Assembly (NCBI GenBank): GCA_036971615.1
Contig: JAYKKR010000013.1
Location: forward strand, 744,001-808,000
Reading direction: 5' to 3'
DNA: 64,000 nt
Origin: Amyloporia xantha
Taxonomy: Eukaryota; Basidiomycota; Agaricomycetes; Polyporales; Adustoporiaceae
Positions 10,663-21,995 of the stretch are shown here, piece after piece; positions within the stretch are counted from its first letter, which is position 1; every line of letters starts with the position of its first letter. The notes under the pieces are model-generated. The model had not been told where the DNA came from and made no database searches. It saw nothing but the letters and a program-made list of their open reading frames with translations. The position numbers and the translations under genes were made by a program.

Positions 10663-13043
10663 ATGTTTCTGGTGTCGTTTCTTTCTTTCTTTGTTAGCAC
10701 CGGTTTTGCTCTTCGCATCCCCGTCGCTCGTCGTGCTTCCGCTCATTCGACAACAGTTACGATTAACACCCATTACAATGGAAACTTAGGATGGTCGAAC
10801 GTCGGTGATGCCTTGTACTCGGCCACGGTTTATGTCCAAGGTCAACCATTTCAAGTGAATTATGAAAAGCTCTCTTTCAAAGTACGTTCTTATGATATTG
10901 ACGGTTTCGGTTTCCTAGGTGCAAATTGACACCGGAAGCGCCGATCTATGGATCAATACCGAAGGTGTAACCCTCGATGGCTTGATTGACACAGGGCACA
11001 ATGCCACGATTTCATATGTGTATGTCTTTTGTTGAATTCTTCGTCAATATCTGACGATTTTGTATATACCAGGGACACGACCGCCGCATCCGGTCCTCTC
11101 GTCATGGCCAATGTCTCATTTGGCGAGTTTACAGTGGAGGGGCAGGCCATGAGTACGCTGCTAAATTTCACGTGGCCATTGCACTATCTGATTATGGGAT
11201 CGCAGTCAATGCTCCTGGCAGTAATGCTAGCATACCTGGCGTCAATGACGGTCTGCTTGGGGTTGGCCCGTACGTCCCCTTCCTGGTATAGGCACGTTTG
11301 TGTCAGGACACTAACATAGCTCCGTTACAGACCGGACGCATCTTCAATTTATCAGGGCCTCTCTAAGGCTAATTCATCTTTTAGTGGCCTGCCTTTCCTC
11401 CTTAACGTGGGTCATACACATTGCATTCTTAGATACGCTGCGGTACTGATACTCATGGTCTACAGGTTTTCAGCCTTAATCCGACCGAGCCAAGCTTTAT
11501 CTCATTTCTCCTTTCGCGCTCGGATCTGGGTCTTACCGAAGGCGGTGTCATGACAATCTGTAGGTATCATCATCTGGAGTTCGCCATGTTCGCTCTAATC
11601 GTCCTTACAGCTGAACTTGTCTCCAACTACACTGAGATCACTGAAACCCCAAAGCTTCCTGTTATATCTGAAAGATTTTGGGGTGCATACATGGATGGTG
11701 TCTATGTAGATGGAAAGTTGTTCACCGGTAATTCCTTTGGGTGAGCGATCTTGCACGTCGTTTCTCGGTGGCCGAGGTCTGACATAGTATGATTCTGTGG
11801 GATTATAGGGTACATGGTGTAACCGCTGAGCCCAGCAAAAATCAAACGATGATAGTGCTCGACACTGGTACCTCGTACGGTTAGTATGAACCTTTTGCGT
11901 CCCCGGGACGTGTTTTATTGATTTTCACTTCACCTTAAGCTACTGCACCGCCGTACTACGTTGATGCAATGTACAAGCATTTGCCAGGAGCTGTATACAA
12001 CGAGTCTATCAGTGGCTACACGCTGCCGTGCCATACCAAAGTAAACATCAGCATGGTGTTTGGGTTTGTCTTCTCTTTATTTTTAGAATGTACGCCTTTG
12101 CTTACTGCCGGCTTTTTGTGCTAGGTCTGAAACGTACCCCATCAATCCGATTGATGCTACTGCTTTGAATGTGAACCTTGATGGAAGTTTCTGGTGTCAA
12201 GGGACGTTTTCGTATACGGGTCCCGATGATGGTGTTGGTACGTGAACACTTCTGGGTGTGCAAGTTGAGCTTCGTCTCACCGCGAGGCACAGACTTCATT
12301 CTGGGAGACGCGTTCTTGCGTAATGTGTACTCTCTGTTCAACTACGGTGACAATTACACCGGGCATGGCACAGAGTCGCCCTACATGCAAATCCTCAGTG
12401 TAAGTCCCAAAGCTTGATTGTGTGTTGTGCTAAATCTGTGCTCATCATGACTAACTGCGGGTTGTAGATTACCGATGCTGATCAAGCATGGGCGGACTTC
12501 GACTGGCTGAACATCCAGCGTATTGTGCAGTCAGAATACACAGAGTTCTCCAACAGCACATCTAGCGCTCATGCCGCGTCTGAGACCTCCTCTTATTCCC
12601 TTGTTGCGCCGAGTTCATCCGCCATCTCTTCTGTTTCGGTAGCGTCGACGTCGCAAACCTCGACCCGGTCCTCATCTTCCGCATATTCAGGGACGTCTGC
12701 TGCGTCTCACTCATCTTCTGCTTCTGCAACGAGCAGTTCCTCCGCTGAAAAGCTCGGTGCCGATCTCGCTGCTAACGTTCAAGCGACCGCGTCTGCGTCA
12801 TCGAGTTCGTCGAATGTTGATCTGAGTGGGGTGTTGCGCAATTCGTACATCATCATGGGGATTCTGGCGGTCGTCCTCATATTGCTCATTGGTATTCTGG
12901 TCAAGCTCATCACATCTTCGAGGAACAGCCGGTATAAGCAGGTGCCTACAGTCATTCCTCCAGCGCACTTTGGGAAGCCATACGAACCGGATTCTGAGAC
13001 GTTCTCGACCCCGTACGACGACCTTGCGCGGCCATTGCCCTAA
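10663..13043 (+). CDS. Secreted aspartic protease (A1/pepsin family) with C-terminal membrane anchor
   Basis: Twelve exons: 10663-10854, 10919-11019, 11073-11152, 11206-11269, 11331-11406, 11466-11559, 11611-11740, 11809-11879, 11940-12063, 12125-12237, 12293-12399, 12468-13043. The product is 575 residues. A hydrophobic signal peptide covers about residues 1-19. The two catalytic motifs are DTGSADLW (Asp68) and DTGTSYATAPP (Asp264). The fold's FILGDAFLRNVYSLF stretch follows. After the catalytic domain come about 90 residues dominated by Ser, Ala and Thr. A transmembrane helix at about residues 511-532 and a 40-residue basic-then-acidic tail with no further hydrophobic stretch complete the protein. 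Known A1 enzymes cleave proteins at acid pH. The Ser-rich stalk plus helix suggests a cell-surface protease anchored like yapsins but by a helix rather than GPI (inference). GTGAAT at 10855 was chosen as donor because it restores YVQGQPFQ-VQIDTGS. Confidence 0.93.
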
Positions 13044-14173
13044 AGCTCTAGCTTCAGTTGACAATCCCATGACTTAGTAACCGTAAATTGGACGTACTGT
13101 TGATGGCGGTATGTTCGGGGCTCTGGATGTTGTCCGATATTGTATCTTGCTTTCGCTCGCATTTTATGATTCACAGTGACGCCAACGCACTCTTTAGTTC
13201 TAATATGCACGGACTGTATCTAATGGTGAAGCAATAATTTATTTACAGTGACAATGTTTTTGAATGATATATGGTTGTCTATATTCCGAGTGCTGTGTTG
13301 CAAGGGTGGTCCTCGATTCAAGTTCAATCAAGGTCAGTACCAGATCATTTTATTGCTCGTATTCATGATATGCTGATTGTAGCTGTAGGCCATAAACAAG
13401 TATCCAGGATCTCCTTCTCACTCTGTTTCAATTTGAGAGAATGACCTGCCTTGGCCAATGACTGTTCGACGTAACATTTTTGGGTATCAGCCCTGGATAT
13501 TGTGTTAGGACGCTTTCCTAGGAACCGCAGTAGCCCGTTGACCACACCTATCCACTGGCATGCAGTACCGGTGTTATCCGCGGTTGCGGTGTTAAAGCGC
13601 GCCTTCCTGCGAGCGTCAGGGCATAATAAAACTGTCCCTCCTGACGTCCTGCTGCACACTCAAGAATTGGGTGCGCTGCCAGAGCCGAGAGCTATGTAGA
13701 ACACTCTTGCGCAGTAATGAAAGTGACGTTCCGCAGAAATGACGCCCTCCTGTCGCAGCTTAGCGGCACGATCCGATTAGTCTCATCATTGCGACTGGAG
13801 ATTTTGATGATGGCGCTCCGTGCTCCTACAATCGATAGATGAAGGAGAGCGGTATGCAGTAGCTATCTGTGATTTTATGTGTGTGGTACTTGACTGACTG
13901 TCCTGCGCCAGTGACTACGCACCACAGGTCTTTTGATATAACCATGGGCCGGCCGTATTGGTGTCTAAATCACCCTCACCAATCTATTGACGCCAGGATA
14001 AGCGCGCCGGGACATCACCGCAATATCGCTTCCCGAATGTCATTAGCAATCACCGAAAGCAACGCCCACAATTCAGCCTTCTATGACATGAAACAAAGTT
14101 GCATGCATCGCCAGATGCATTTTGCACAGCATAGCGCGCTCTTGAGGATGTCATAGGGTGGAGTCCGCTTCGT
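13044..14173. other. Intergenic, no gene recognised
   Basis: It contains the protease 3' flank and the esterase promoter. Short open frames on both strands show no family motif. Confidence 0.55.
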
Positions 14174-14181
14174 TATATATA
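14174..14181 (+). promoter_or_regulatory. TATA box of the esterase gene
   Basis: TATATATA lies 54 bases upstream of the ATG at 14228 and supports that start. Confidence 0.55.
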
Positions 14182-14227
14182 GCTTTCCGATTGGCAAAGA
14201 AACGATCATTGACAAGGATTTGCTGGC

Positions 14228-16583
14228 ATGTTCAAGCGCCACTTTGCTTTCTGGATCCCCCAACTTCTATTCCTGCTTGCCTTTCAGACCGATGCAAGCT
14301 TTGCCGTAGGCGGGCCATCCAATTGCTCAGCGTTCGTTCTCGACGATCTCCCTGATGTCGAACTCTCTGCCACAACTTACTATGCTGCAAATACGAGTGT
14401 AGATATCAAGAATTTCTTTACAAGTATCGATGTGGACGACCTGCCTGCGTTCTGCCGCGTGGAACTCGTGATTACCACAAATACCACCGCGAAGTCTTCA
14501 TGCAGGACTGAGGTATGGCTACCCGACGCTTGGAATGGGCGGTTCTTAGCTATAGGAAATGGTGGCCTAGCTGGTGGAGGTAAGCATTACGCGCCTGGAG
14601 AGGTTCGTTGCCAATCTCAGTGATCAAATTAGTGAACGTGGCGGAGCTTGGCCATATCGCTGTTGCTCAAGGTTGTAAGTAGTGACAATAGCAACTGTTA
14701 TGCATTGCATAATTGACAAATCATGTCCAGTCGCGGGAGTGTCAACGAATACGGGACACACATCGACAACGTCAAATGGAACATGGGGTGGCCCGCACAA
14801 TGATGTGAGGTTTCCGCATTATTTTACAACACTAGAGCTTGTCAATTTATTTGGATATAGAACGCCACAGTAGACTGGGGTTGGCGAGCGATGCATCTTA
14901 GCGTCGTGACAGGGAAAGAAGTAGTGAAGCAATACTACGGCGAAGCTCAAAACAAGTCATACTACATGGGATGTTCAACAGGTATTTAGTTCTGGGATGT
15001 GATCATTCGGCAGACACGAGTTCTAATTCATCTTGCAGGTGGACGTCAGGGGTATGTCAGTATCACTCTTCTGTGAGAAACTCATTTCTCAAGTGGGACA
15101 GGCTTAAAGAAGTGCAAGAATTTCCCGAAGACTTCGACGGTGCTGTGAGCCATCATGTCTATTTCTTTCAAGCCTTATTTGATAGTATTGCTCGCTGGGC
15201 AGGTCGTTGGATCACCCGCAAATTGGCAGACACATTTGCAAGACTGGGCTGTCCACATGAATCTTGACGTCCTCCCATCAAACGGGTCCCATTTCATTGA
15301 CGCCTCTCTTTGGATCAATATTATCCATCCTGAGGTACTCCGACAGTGTGATTGGATTGACGGGGTAACATTTGATACACATTGATGTCCTTGTATACGC
15401 GGTCTCACGTACTGTTTCTAGTTGACGGACGGCATCATCAATGACCCTAGGTTTTGCGAGTGCGTTCCTATGGCCTTCCATTCTTAAGTTATTTCTCATA
15501 TCGTTGTAGCTTCCGACCCGAGACGCTCACCTGCCGTCCTGGGCAGGATACTACAACTTGCCTGACCCTTCCACAGATAGAGGCTGTGCATCGCATATAT
15601 TCCGACTATTATGAAGCCAACCAAACATGGATTTTTGGTAGTTATTACCCAGGAGGGGAGACAGAATGGCCTCATGGTTATTTGGGCCCGGAACCATTCA
15701 CTCTTGCCGAGAACTGGTTCCGGTATTTTGTCTTGAAGTGAGAATATGTCTCGTATCATCTCGAATGTATTGACCCTAGCTATCATGTGCAGTGATACCG
15801 AGTGGACCATATACCAGTACAATCCCTCTCTCATCGGGCTCGCGGATGAGGTTGATCCCGGTCAGGCGAATGTACGCCCGGGGACCTTTTGACTTTCTTG
15901 ATCTGATGTGACACTGGTGATAGGCTATCGATCGCAACCTGACTGCTTTCGCCGGTCCGGAGCACAACGGAAAACTACTGCAATACGTGGGCTGGGCGGA
16001 TCAGTTCATCAGCCCTGGAAATTCGATACATTATTACGAAAGTGTGTATGCCTTCATGGAGGCTAACACTGATCTAGATGTTGATGACTTCTACCGTCTG
16101 TTTACTGTTCCTGGCATGAATCATTGGTGAGTTTCTCATTCGTCTTGATATACATTGCCGGTGACAATGCTGATACACGTTCCTCAGTGATGTGAGTTGA
16201 TTAGAGACGGGTGTCTTTCAATTTGCGTTTATCTCATGCGTCATCCCGTCCATCATTACAGGGTGGCTTTGGAGCGAATGCATTTGGAGCTGTACAGCAG
16301 GCTTCAAATGGCATGCCGCCCCTTTCACTTGCTCCTGAGAACAACATTTTGGCTGCCATGGTTCAATGGGTCGAGGAAGGGATTGCGCCCTCGTCTCTGA
16401 CTGCCGTTTACTACCAAAATAATAATGTCACCGATGGCATTGGATTTGTTCGTCCATTGTGCCAAGTGAGCAGTAGCTTTTTTCTTCTTTTTACATGCTG
16501 CTGACGTGAAAATATAGTATCCGAAGAGCCTGCGCTACAATGGGGGCAACCAGACCAGTCCCGAAGGCTTCACTTGTGTATAG
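14228..16583 (+). CDS. Secreted tannase / feruloyl esterase family protein
   Basis: Fourteen exons: 14228-14579, 14633-14674, 14731-14804, 14861-14981, 15039-15051, 15102-15144, 15203-15364, 15422-15459, 15510-15737, 15793-15871, 15924-16126, 16188-16191, 16262-16465, 16518-16583. The product is 542 residues. A signal peptide (about 1-25) precedes the alpha/beta hydrolase domain. Family features are WNGRFLAIGNGGLAGG, GVSTNTGHTS, the nucleophile in GCSTGGRQG (Cys194-Ser195), GWADQFISP (Asp410) and PGMNHCDGG (His451-Cys452). This matches the CS-D-HC pattern, in which the two cysteines bridge the catalytic Ser and His. Such enzymes release gallate or ferulate from plant polyphenols or cell wall outside the cell. 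The exact substrate cannot be read from sequence. The gene has a 13-nt and a 4-nt exon, both in catalytic motifs. Confidence 0.95.
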
Positions 16584-17113
16584 GGTTGAACCGACCATAC
16601 TACATATATAACAAGTTAATACCACTTGGTATGCTTCGTGAGGCCACCTTTCGTGCTGCTCTATCCTAGTCCTCCCCTGCACTGCACTGCTAGTGATTGG
16701 GTGATGGTTTACGTTTATTATTTAAGTCACGTCTGATATAGTAATATTCGACTGTTCGGGGCCGACTTTCAAATTCATTGTTCATGCATTGACCTCTACA
16801 CGAGCGCTTATTATTTCCTAGTAGTTCGTTCAACTGAAAATTCCAAGTGCTAGTGACCGCAAAGCGTTGGCCTGGCGAATAAATGTTATTCAGAATCGTT
16901 CGCAACTACATAGATTTTCAATCGAAACTTGCAATTGCAGTATGATGGCTCACGTGACCTTATATTGTTTGAGCGCATAGAAAGTTGCAGGATTCTTTTC
17001 AGTAGCTACTACAACGCCATTTCGTTAGTTCGTCAGTGCCCCTACCACCGGTGCATGCATTCAACAGCAGACTATAGGGAACCAGCAGGGATTTGCTCAA
17101 ATTAATCCGTGCT
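16584..17113. other. Intergenic, no gene recognised
   Basis: Short spacer between the esterase and the peptidyl-tRNA hydrolase, both on the plus strand. No repeat or RNA gene is seen. Confidence 0.6.
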
Positions 17114-17937
17114 ATGTACACCATCATGGGGTTGAGACATATCTGCTGGTGCCTTCCAAGACATGTACCGTCTTCGTCGAGACTAGTCAGACTGCAGACT
17201 TCTCCATTCACTGCCGTGTGCACGTTGCGTAGATTGGCGCATACGGATCCACATCGTCTTCCTACCCCTCCAGCTCTTGCTGTGCTAGCGAACTCTGCTG
17301 ATAGCGCACAGGCGGAAGCGTGGCTCGAGAAATTCAAGGTTCAAGAGATACCGAAGAATTTGGTAGAATTGTCCTTCTCTCGTAGTTCCGGACCCGGAGG
17401 ACAGGTCTGTGTTCACCACGCTATACTTGGAATGCAAACTGACCTACCTGACACCAATTCAGAACGTCAATAAAGTGAATACGAAAGCAACTTTACGGTG
17501 TCCTCTTGAGTCTACCTGGATACCCCTCTGGGCTAGAGAATATCTGAAGACATCGGTCGGTCCGCGCTCGCCCATATCCCTACATGATATTGCTGACGCG
17601 GATGCTTGAAGTCCTTCTATGTCTCGTCGACGAAATCGATCTTGATAACGTCTACTGTATATCGGTCACAGGCTCAGAACGTGCAAGATTGTCTATCGAA
17701 GGTGTGCTACTAGGGCTGTGCCTGATGACGTGCGGACTAATTCAGGGCGTGCTGGACTGTCCACAGCTCCATTCTTTGGTACTCGCCGCGTCATCCGCAT
17801 CCATCGTGAAGGATCCTTCACAGGAGCAGAAAGACCGGGTTCGGGGCTTACAGCGGGCTGAAAAGGCCAGAAGGAGAACTGAGAAAGACCAACGCAGCCA
17901 GATCAAACGCAGTCGCTCGAGCCGGGATTGGGATTGA
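17114..17937 (+). CDS. Mitochondrial peptidyl-tRNA hydrolase, ICT1/MRPL58 type
   Basis: Exons 17114-17404, 17463-17555, 17612-17701, 17767-17937 give 214 residues. A basic, Arg-rich N-terminus looks like a mitochondrial presequence. It is followed by the class-I release-factor core FSRSSGPGGQNVNKVNTK with the catalytic GGQ at residues 95-97. Then come a YVSSTKSILITSTVYRSQ stretch and a very basic tail (KARRR, KRSRSS). There is no codon-recognition domain, so this is the codon-independent rescue type that frees peptides from stalled mitochondrial ribosomes. The first intron falls directly after the Gln of GGQ. The start could be ATG 17114 or 17126; both keep the presequence. Confidence 0.92.
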
Positions 17938-18297
17938 TGTTTCCTGTGAGTGAGTAGTTACATCAACTTAGAGACAGCCTGAGAGAAACCGACAATGTTA
18001 CCTTTTTTGCCCGAGGCATGTTTCTGGACGAGTGGACACAATTTAATCGACGCGGGGTCGTGGCGCGTCACGGTCATGTGATATGAGCCTCGCCGGCCTG
18101 TATGATATCCAGTTCCCTATGATATAATCAGGAAACGATGGCAGGCTTATATGACAGCTACCCCACGGCATCATCATTTCGTAGCCGTGTATATATTGCT
18201 ACCCCACACTCCTGATCGTTCTTTTTGCATTGTTGTTCTCACTGGCATACCCTGGCCTTTCTCTTTCAAGGGCCATCCAGTGTCCCCTCGTTCTACA
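17938..18297. other. Intergenic with aquaporin TATA box
   Basis: A TATATAT string at 18190-18196 lies about 108 bases before the aquaporin ATG at 18298. This argues against the in-frame upstream codon at 18151. Nothing else is seen. Confidence 0.5.
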
Positions 18298-19574
18298 ATG
18301 CGTTCCACATGGACATCACGGCTTTTTGAGAACTGGCGGGACGACTTCAAGGCAGCAGCGCTAGAATATATCGGCACCACTTTCTTTCTGCTTATCGCGT
18401 TCGGCGGAATTCAAGCAGCACAGGGAGAAACCAACAGCAGCCCATCGTCCGCCACATCCAACGTGCTCCACGACGCCTACATTGCCCTATCCATGGGATT
18501 TAGTCTGCTTACATCCGTTTGGATATTCTATAGGGCTTCTGGTGGTGTTTTCAACCCCAATATCAGCCTAGCACTTCTCCTTACCGGGATAATTGGACCA
18601 TTTCGATTCGTCTTGTATTGCATCGCGCAGCTCCTTGGCGGCATCACCGCTGCCGCGCTCATCCTTGCCTTAACCCCCGGGCCCCTAGCATCGAAGTGAG
18701 CGTCTTTCTTGCTCACATAACCTCCACCACCGCTCATACCACAGCTCGCATGCAGTACCTACCTGCAGAAGGGGATCAACCCTGCCCAGGGCGTTTTCAT
18801 TGAGATGTTCATCACAGCGACACTCATCATGTCTGTGCTTATGCTCGCTGCCGAGAAGCATTTTGCGACGCCCTTTGCACCAGTGAGATCTATAAGCATG
18901 CCAATGGTGTAGTTAAACGACTGATTGAAACATTTGTCTTCAGGTGTGTATTGGCCTCACTCTTTTCGCATGCCATCTGTGAGTACCCACGCCTTTCACC
19001 GGCTTGTTTTCTTATTGGACAATATTGCTTTCGCTAGATGGGCTGTATACTACACGGGAGCCGGCATGAACGTTGCACGGGCGTTCGGACCTGCCGTTGT
19101 TACTGGCTTTCCATATAGCACTCAATGGGTGGTAGGCACTTTCCATGTCCAAGCTTGCATCGCGTCCCATGGTCTGAATGAGTCGTGAACAGTACTGGGT
19201 CGGTGATGGCCTTGGTTCCTTTCTTGCTGCTGCCATATATATCGGTTTAAAACAGTAAGCGCTGCAATCTGCATACTGAACCTCTTCTACACTGTGCTTA
19301 CTCGTGAAACAGGAACCAATACTGGAAACTCACCCCCGCTCAAGATACCATTGATCAAAAAGAGTCACCTACAGTGCCCCTCCAGGACGGCATCACGCTT
19401 GGCGGCGCTCGCCGCACCGAAAGTCGGTCTACGCACCAGTCGGAGTCGACCAGGAGTGTCGACGACTTAGCCACTGCTGCAGGCAGAGAGAAGAACGCTG
19501 AGGGTCTAAGTGGTGAGCCCAACGCTGCTGGAGCATCACAGGGGCGAATGCGAGTCAACGACAGTCCCGTGTAA
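18298..19574 (+). CDS. Aquaporin / MIP family channel with NPN and NVA motifs
   Basis: Exons 18298-18695, 18756-18882, 18944-18978, 19038-19131, 19193-19254, 19313-19574 give 325 residues. Hydrophobic segments and family signatures are clear: EYIGTTFFLL in helix 1, SGGVFNPNISLAL in the first half-helix, INPAQGVFIEMFITATL, then GAGMNVARAFGPAV in the second half-helix. The Arg of the selectivity filter follows the second motif at residue 201. The channel should sit in a cell membrane and pass water or small solutes. The two conserved NPA boxes are changed to NPN (86-88) and NVA (198-200). The 90-residue C-terminal tail is hydrophilic, with many Ser, Thr and Glu, typical of regulated fungal channels. 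What it transports cannot be decided here. Confidence 0.92.
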
Positions 19575-20141
19575 TTGCGGATCGTGCTCAAGCGCACGGT
19601 GGGAGATTTCTCAAAAGAGGCGAATGGGTCGAAGGCAAATCAGAATCGTGCAAAGGCAATCTGGGTCGTGGGTGGACATGGATCGGAGGAATGCATTTTC
19701 ATTGGAATACTGATATAAGTTCCTATCTGCACACACGTTGAACCACGCATCATTTCATATGTATTTTTATTTACTCCTCAATAGTGCTCCGTTTTTCTTT
19801 TCTTGTAAAGCCTGTTGGTGGCCTCTTGAGGACGTTATCCTATGTCCGATATTACATCGGCGATCCTGCGCATTCGTAGGACATGTCGGCATTGATCTCA
19901 CTACACAGCACAATCAAGAGGAGCCAGTGATGGAAATGGCAAGCAATGAATAGTAAAGGACATACATCCATGAAATTAGCGTTCTGATACAATAATTTGG
20001 ACAAACCAGATCACACCGTTGAACTAATGCACACGATGTCTCGCTCTAGACTTCCGACAGAATGTCAAATGACTCTAGCGAGGACAAGGGTGTGAACGAC
20101 TAGCGACGGCATCTTGCTCGACATACTGTTCGTATACGTAG
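19575..20141. other. Convergent 3' intergenic region
   Basis: Lies between the ends of the aquaporin (plus) and F-box (minus) genes. No gene features are seen. Confidence 0.6.
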
Positions 20142-21995
20142 TCATAGCTGGAGCATCGCCTCATCCATAAGAGCCAGAGCACGCTCTCTGAATTCGCTAT
20201 GGGAGCACGAAGAATAATCGCCTTCGGGTGGATGGTACCTGAATTCATGAGCATAGCTGGAGTCCTCATACTCGTCGTCCCACTGTGCAGGCACCGAGAT
20301 GCGCGGCCGATCGTCGTCGTGCACCTCAAATTCCACACACACATGGGTCACCTGCGCGCCTTGCAGCGATGTTAAGCTGAGCAAAGAGTCTCTCCAGGGG
20401 GACGGGACATCTGGATGTGGCATCAAGACGTGGAGCTGCCGCAAGGGGATACCGAGGGCTCGTCGGCTCTGCGCCAGGGCAGTAAGTAGTATCGGGGAGA
20501 CGTTCGGGTCATTGTAGAGTATGAGTGTATGCAGTTTCGGCACGAACAGAGTGGTGCCCACGTCAGCAGGCGATTCCAAAAGGAGCGCATGAATGATAGG
20601 CGACGAGTCAGGACCACTGACACATATCTGCTGCAGCGCAGGCATTTGTCGCAGCACTACGACCCATTGAGCGAAGACGGCGCCAGAGTCTTCTTTTCGA
20701 TACTCGCACCCGGGGGCGCCTGTGCACATCCAGTCCACCCATATCTCCGTGATGTTGGCGAGGTTGAGGAACCGCCCGAAAGTCTGCCACGACGAGGAGT
20801 CGAAGGAGGGCTCGTCGATAGCAGAGCCGTACCGAAACGACGACCGACCATCTTCGCTGTGGCCGAGCATGTCGAAATAGCGGTGTTCGCGGGAGACGCT
20901 GAGCTTCGTGATGCAACCGAGATTCTCGATGTGCGAGACGTCCGCGGGGAATATAGACGCCACGTTTTTCCCAGCGTCCTCGAGGACGTCGTGGACGATC
21001 AGAGCGGCGTCCTTCGGTATACCCACATGCGCGAAAATAGAGGCGAGCTGATCCCATGCGTGGTAGCAGAGATAGAAAATGCGGAGCTTCTTTAATATGA
21101 CCCGGCGCTCAAGCCCCTCCACGGGCTCGGGCGACGACGCCTGCAAATCCAGCTCCTCGAGATCCGGGCTCGCCTCGAGCATGTCCAGGAAGTCGGACAT
21201 GCTCCAGTCGATGTCCATCTGGTTGGCCAAGCGGAGATGCGTCAGGTTGGTGAAACGGTTATGAGGTGTGAAGCCGAACGGGCCGAGGAAGAGCCTCTTG
21301 AGCTGCGGCGTGTGGCCATCGAAAATCCGCGGGAGGATCTTTGATACTCGGTCGCCGGTGTCGCCCATAGAGAGCGAGAGGTCGTTGAGGATTGGAGCGG
21401 GGAGGGACAAACTATCCAGGACCGACGATTCTACATCATTATCAAAGTGAACGTGAAGCTCCCTCATGCGCGAGGAATGGGGTGCTAGGAGCCGGATGAT
21501 ATCTAGGTTACAGTTGAACACATAGACCTTGATAGGAATAGCACGGGACCGTTCTAAGTGAGGGACGGGGCAGGAAGAGTGAGTTTGTCCATTGATGGTC
21601 ACTCGCGACCACAGGAACGAGCAATGTATGACGATGTCTCGCCAGAAGCGGCAGACGGACATCACGGTAGCTATGCCCTGGTTGGAACGGAACAGGATGT
21701 CCCATGCTCGCTGGCTACTCCGCCAATATTCGTCCAAAAATCCGTCTGACAGCAGAGAACTGAACACATGCGTCAGGATCTCGGTCGGAAGCCGGTCAAT
21801 GGGACAGCTTCCATAAGGAGTAGGCGAACGTTGTGGCCGCAAAGCGACCTGTCGCCCGTTTTCGCTTTCGCACGGTAGCGCATCGTCGATATTACACGAC
21901 TTCGCAGTAAGGGGCTTGAGGTTTAGAGAATTGTACATTGCGACCACCCTGGATCGAGGTGGTTGGTTCAGTATCATTACAATTCTGCATGCCAA
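20142..21995 (-). CDS. F-box domain protein
   Basis: Single open frame of 617 codons on the minus strand. After about 60 polar residues comes an F-box-like segment (about 64-130): CPIDRLPTEILTHVF, then VCRFWRDIV and SFLWSRV. The rest has leucine-rich pieces such as LDMLEASPDLEELDL that suggest degenerate LRRs used for substrate binding. F-box proteins recruit targets to SCF ubiquitin ligases via Skp1. This architecture is hugely expanded in Agaricomycetes, and targets are unknown. Other in-frame ATGs at 21977 and 21938 are possible starts. GC-rich third positions create long antisense frames (for example 20529-21095 plus), which are shadows. Confidence 0.88.
   Translation of the reverse strand: MACRIVMILNQPPRSRVVAMYNSLNLKPLTAKSCNIDDALPCESENGRQVALRPQRSPTPYGSCPIDRLPTEILTHVFSSLLSDGFLDEYWRSSQRAWDILFRSNQGIATVMSVCRFWRDIVIHCSFLWSRVTINGQTHSSCPVPHLERSRAIPIKVYVFNCNLDIIRLLAPHSSRMRELHVHFDNDVESSVLDSLSLPAPILNDLSLSMGDTGDRVSKILPRIFDGHTPQLKRLFLGPFGFTPHNRFTNLTHLRLANQMDIDWSMSDFLDMLEASPDLEELDLQASSPEPVEGLERRVILKKLRIFYLCYHAWDQLASIFAHVGIPKDAALIVHDVLEDAGKNVASIFPADVSHIENLGCITKLSVSREHRYFDMLGHSEDGRSSFRYGSAIDEPSFDSSSWQTFGRFLNLANITEIWVDWMCTGAPGCEYRKEDSGAVFAQWVVVLRQMPALQQICVSGPDSSPIIHALLLESPADVGTTLFVPKLHTLILYNDPNVSPILLTALAQSRRALGIPLRQLHVLMPHPDVPSPWRDSLLSLTSLQGAQVTHVCVEFEVHDDDRPRISVPAQWDDEYEDSSYAHEFRYHPPEGDYSSCSHSEFRERALALMDEAMLQL

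Noticed and set aside
16127..16261. A single 135-nt intron instead of two introns and a 4-nt exon
   Set aside because: It gives the wrong reading frame after MNH and loses the HC-D-GG motif.
20529..21095. 188-codon plus-strand frame
   Set aside because: Antisense shadow of the F-box gene, caused by GC-rich third positions.
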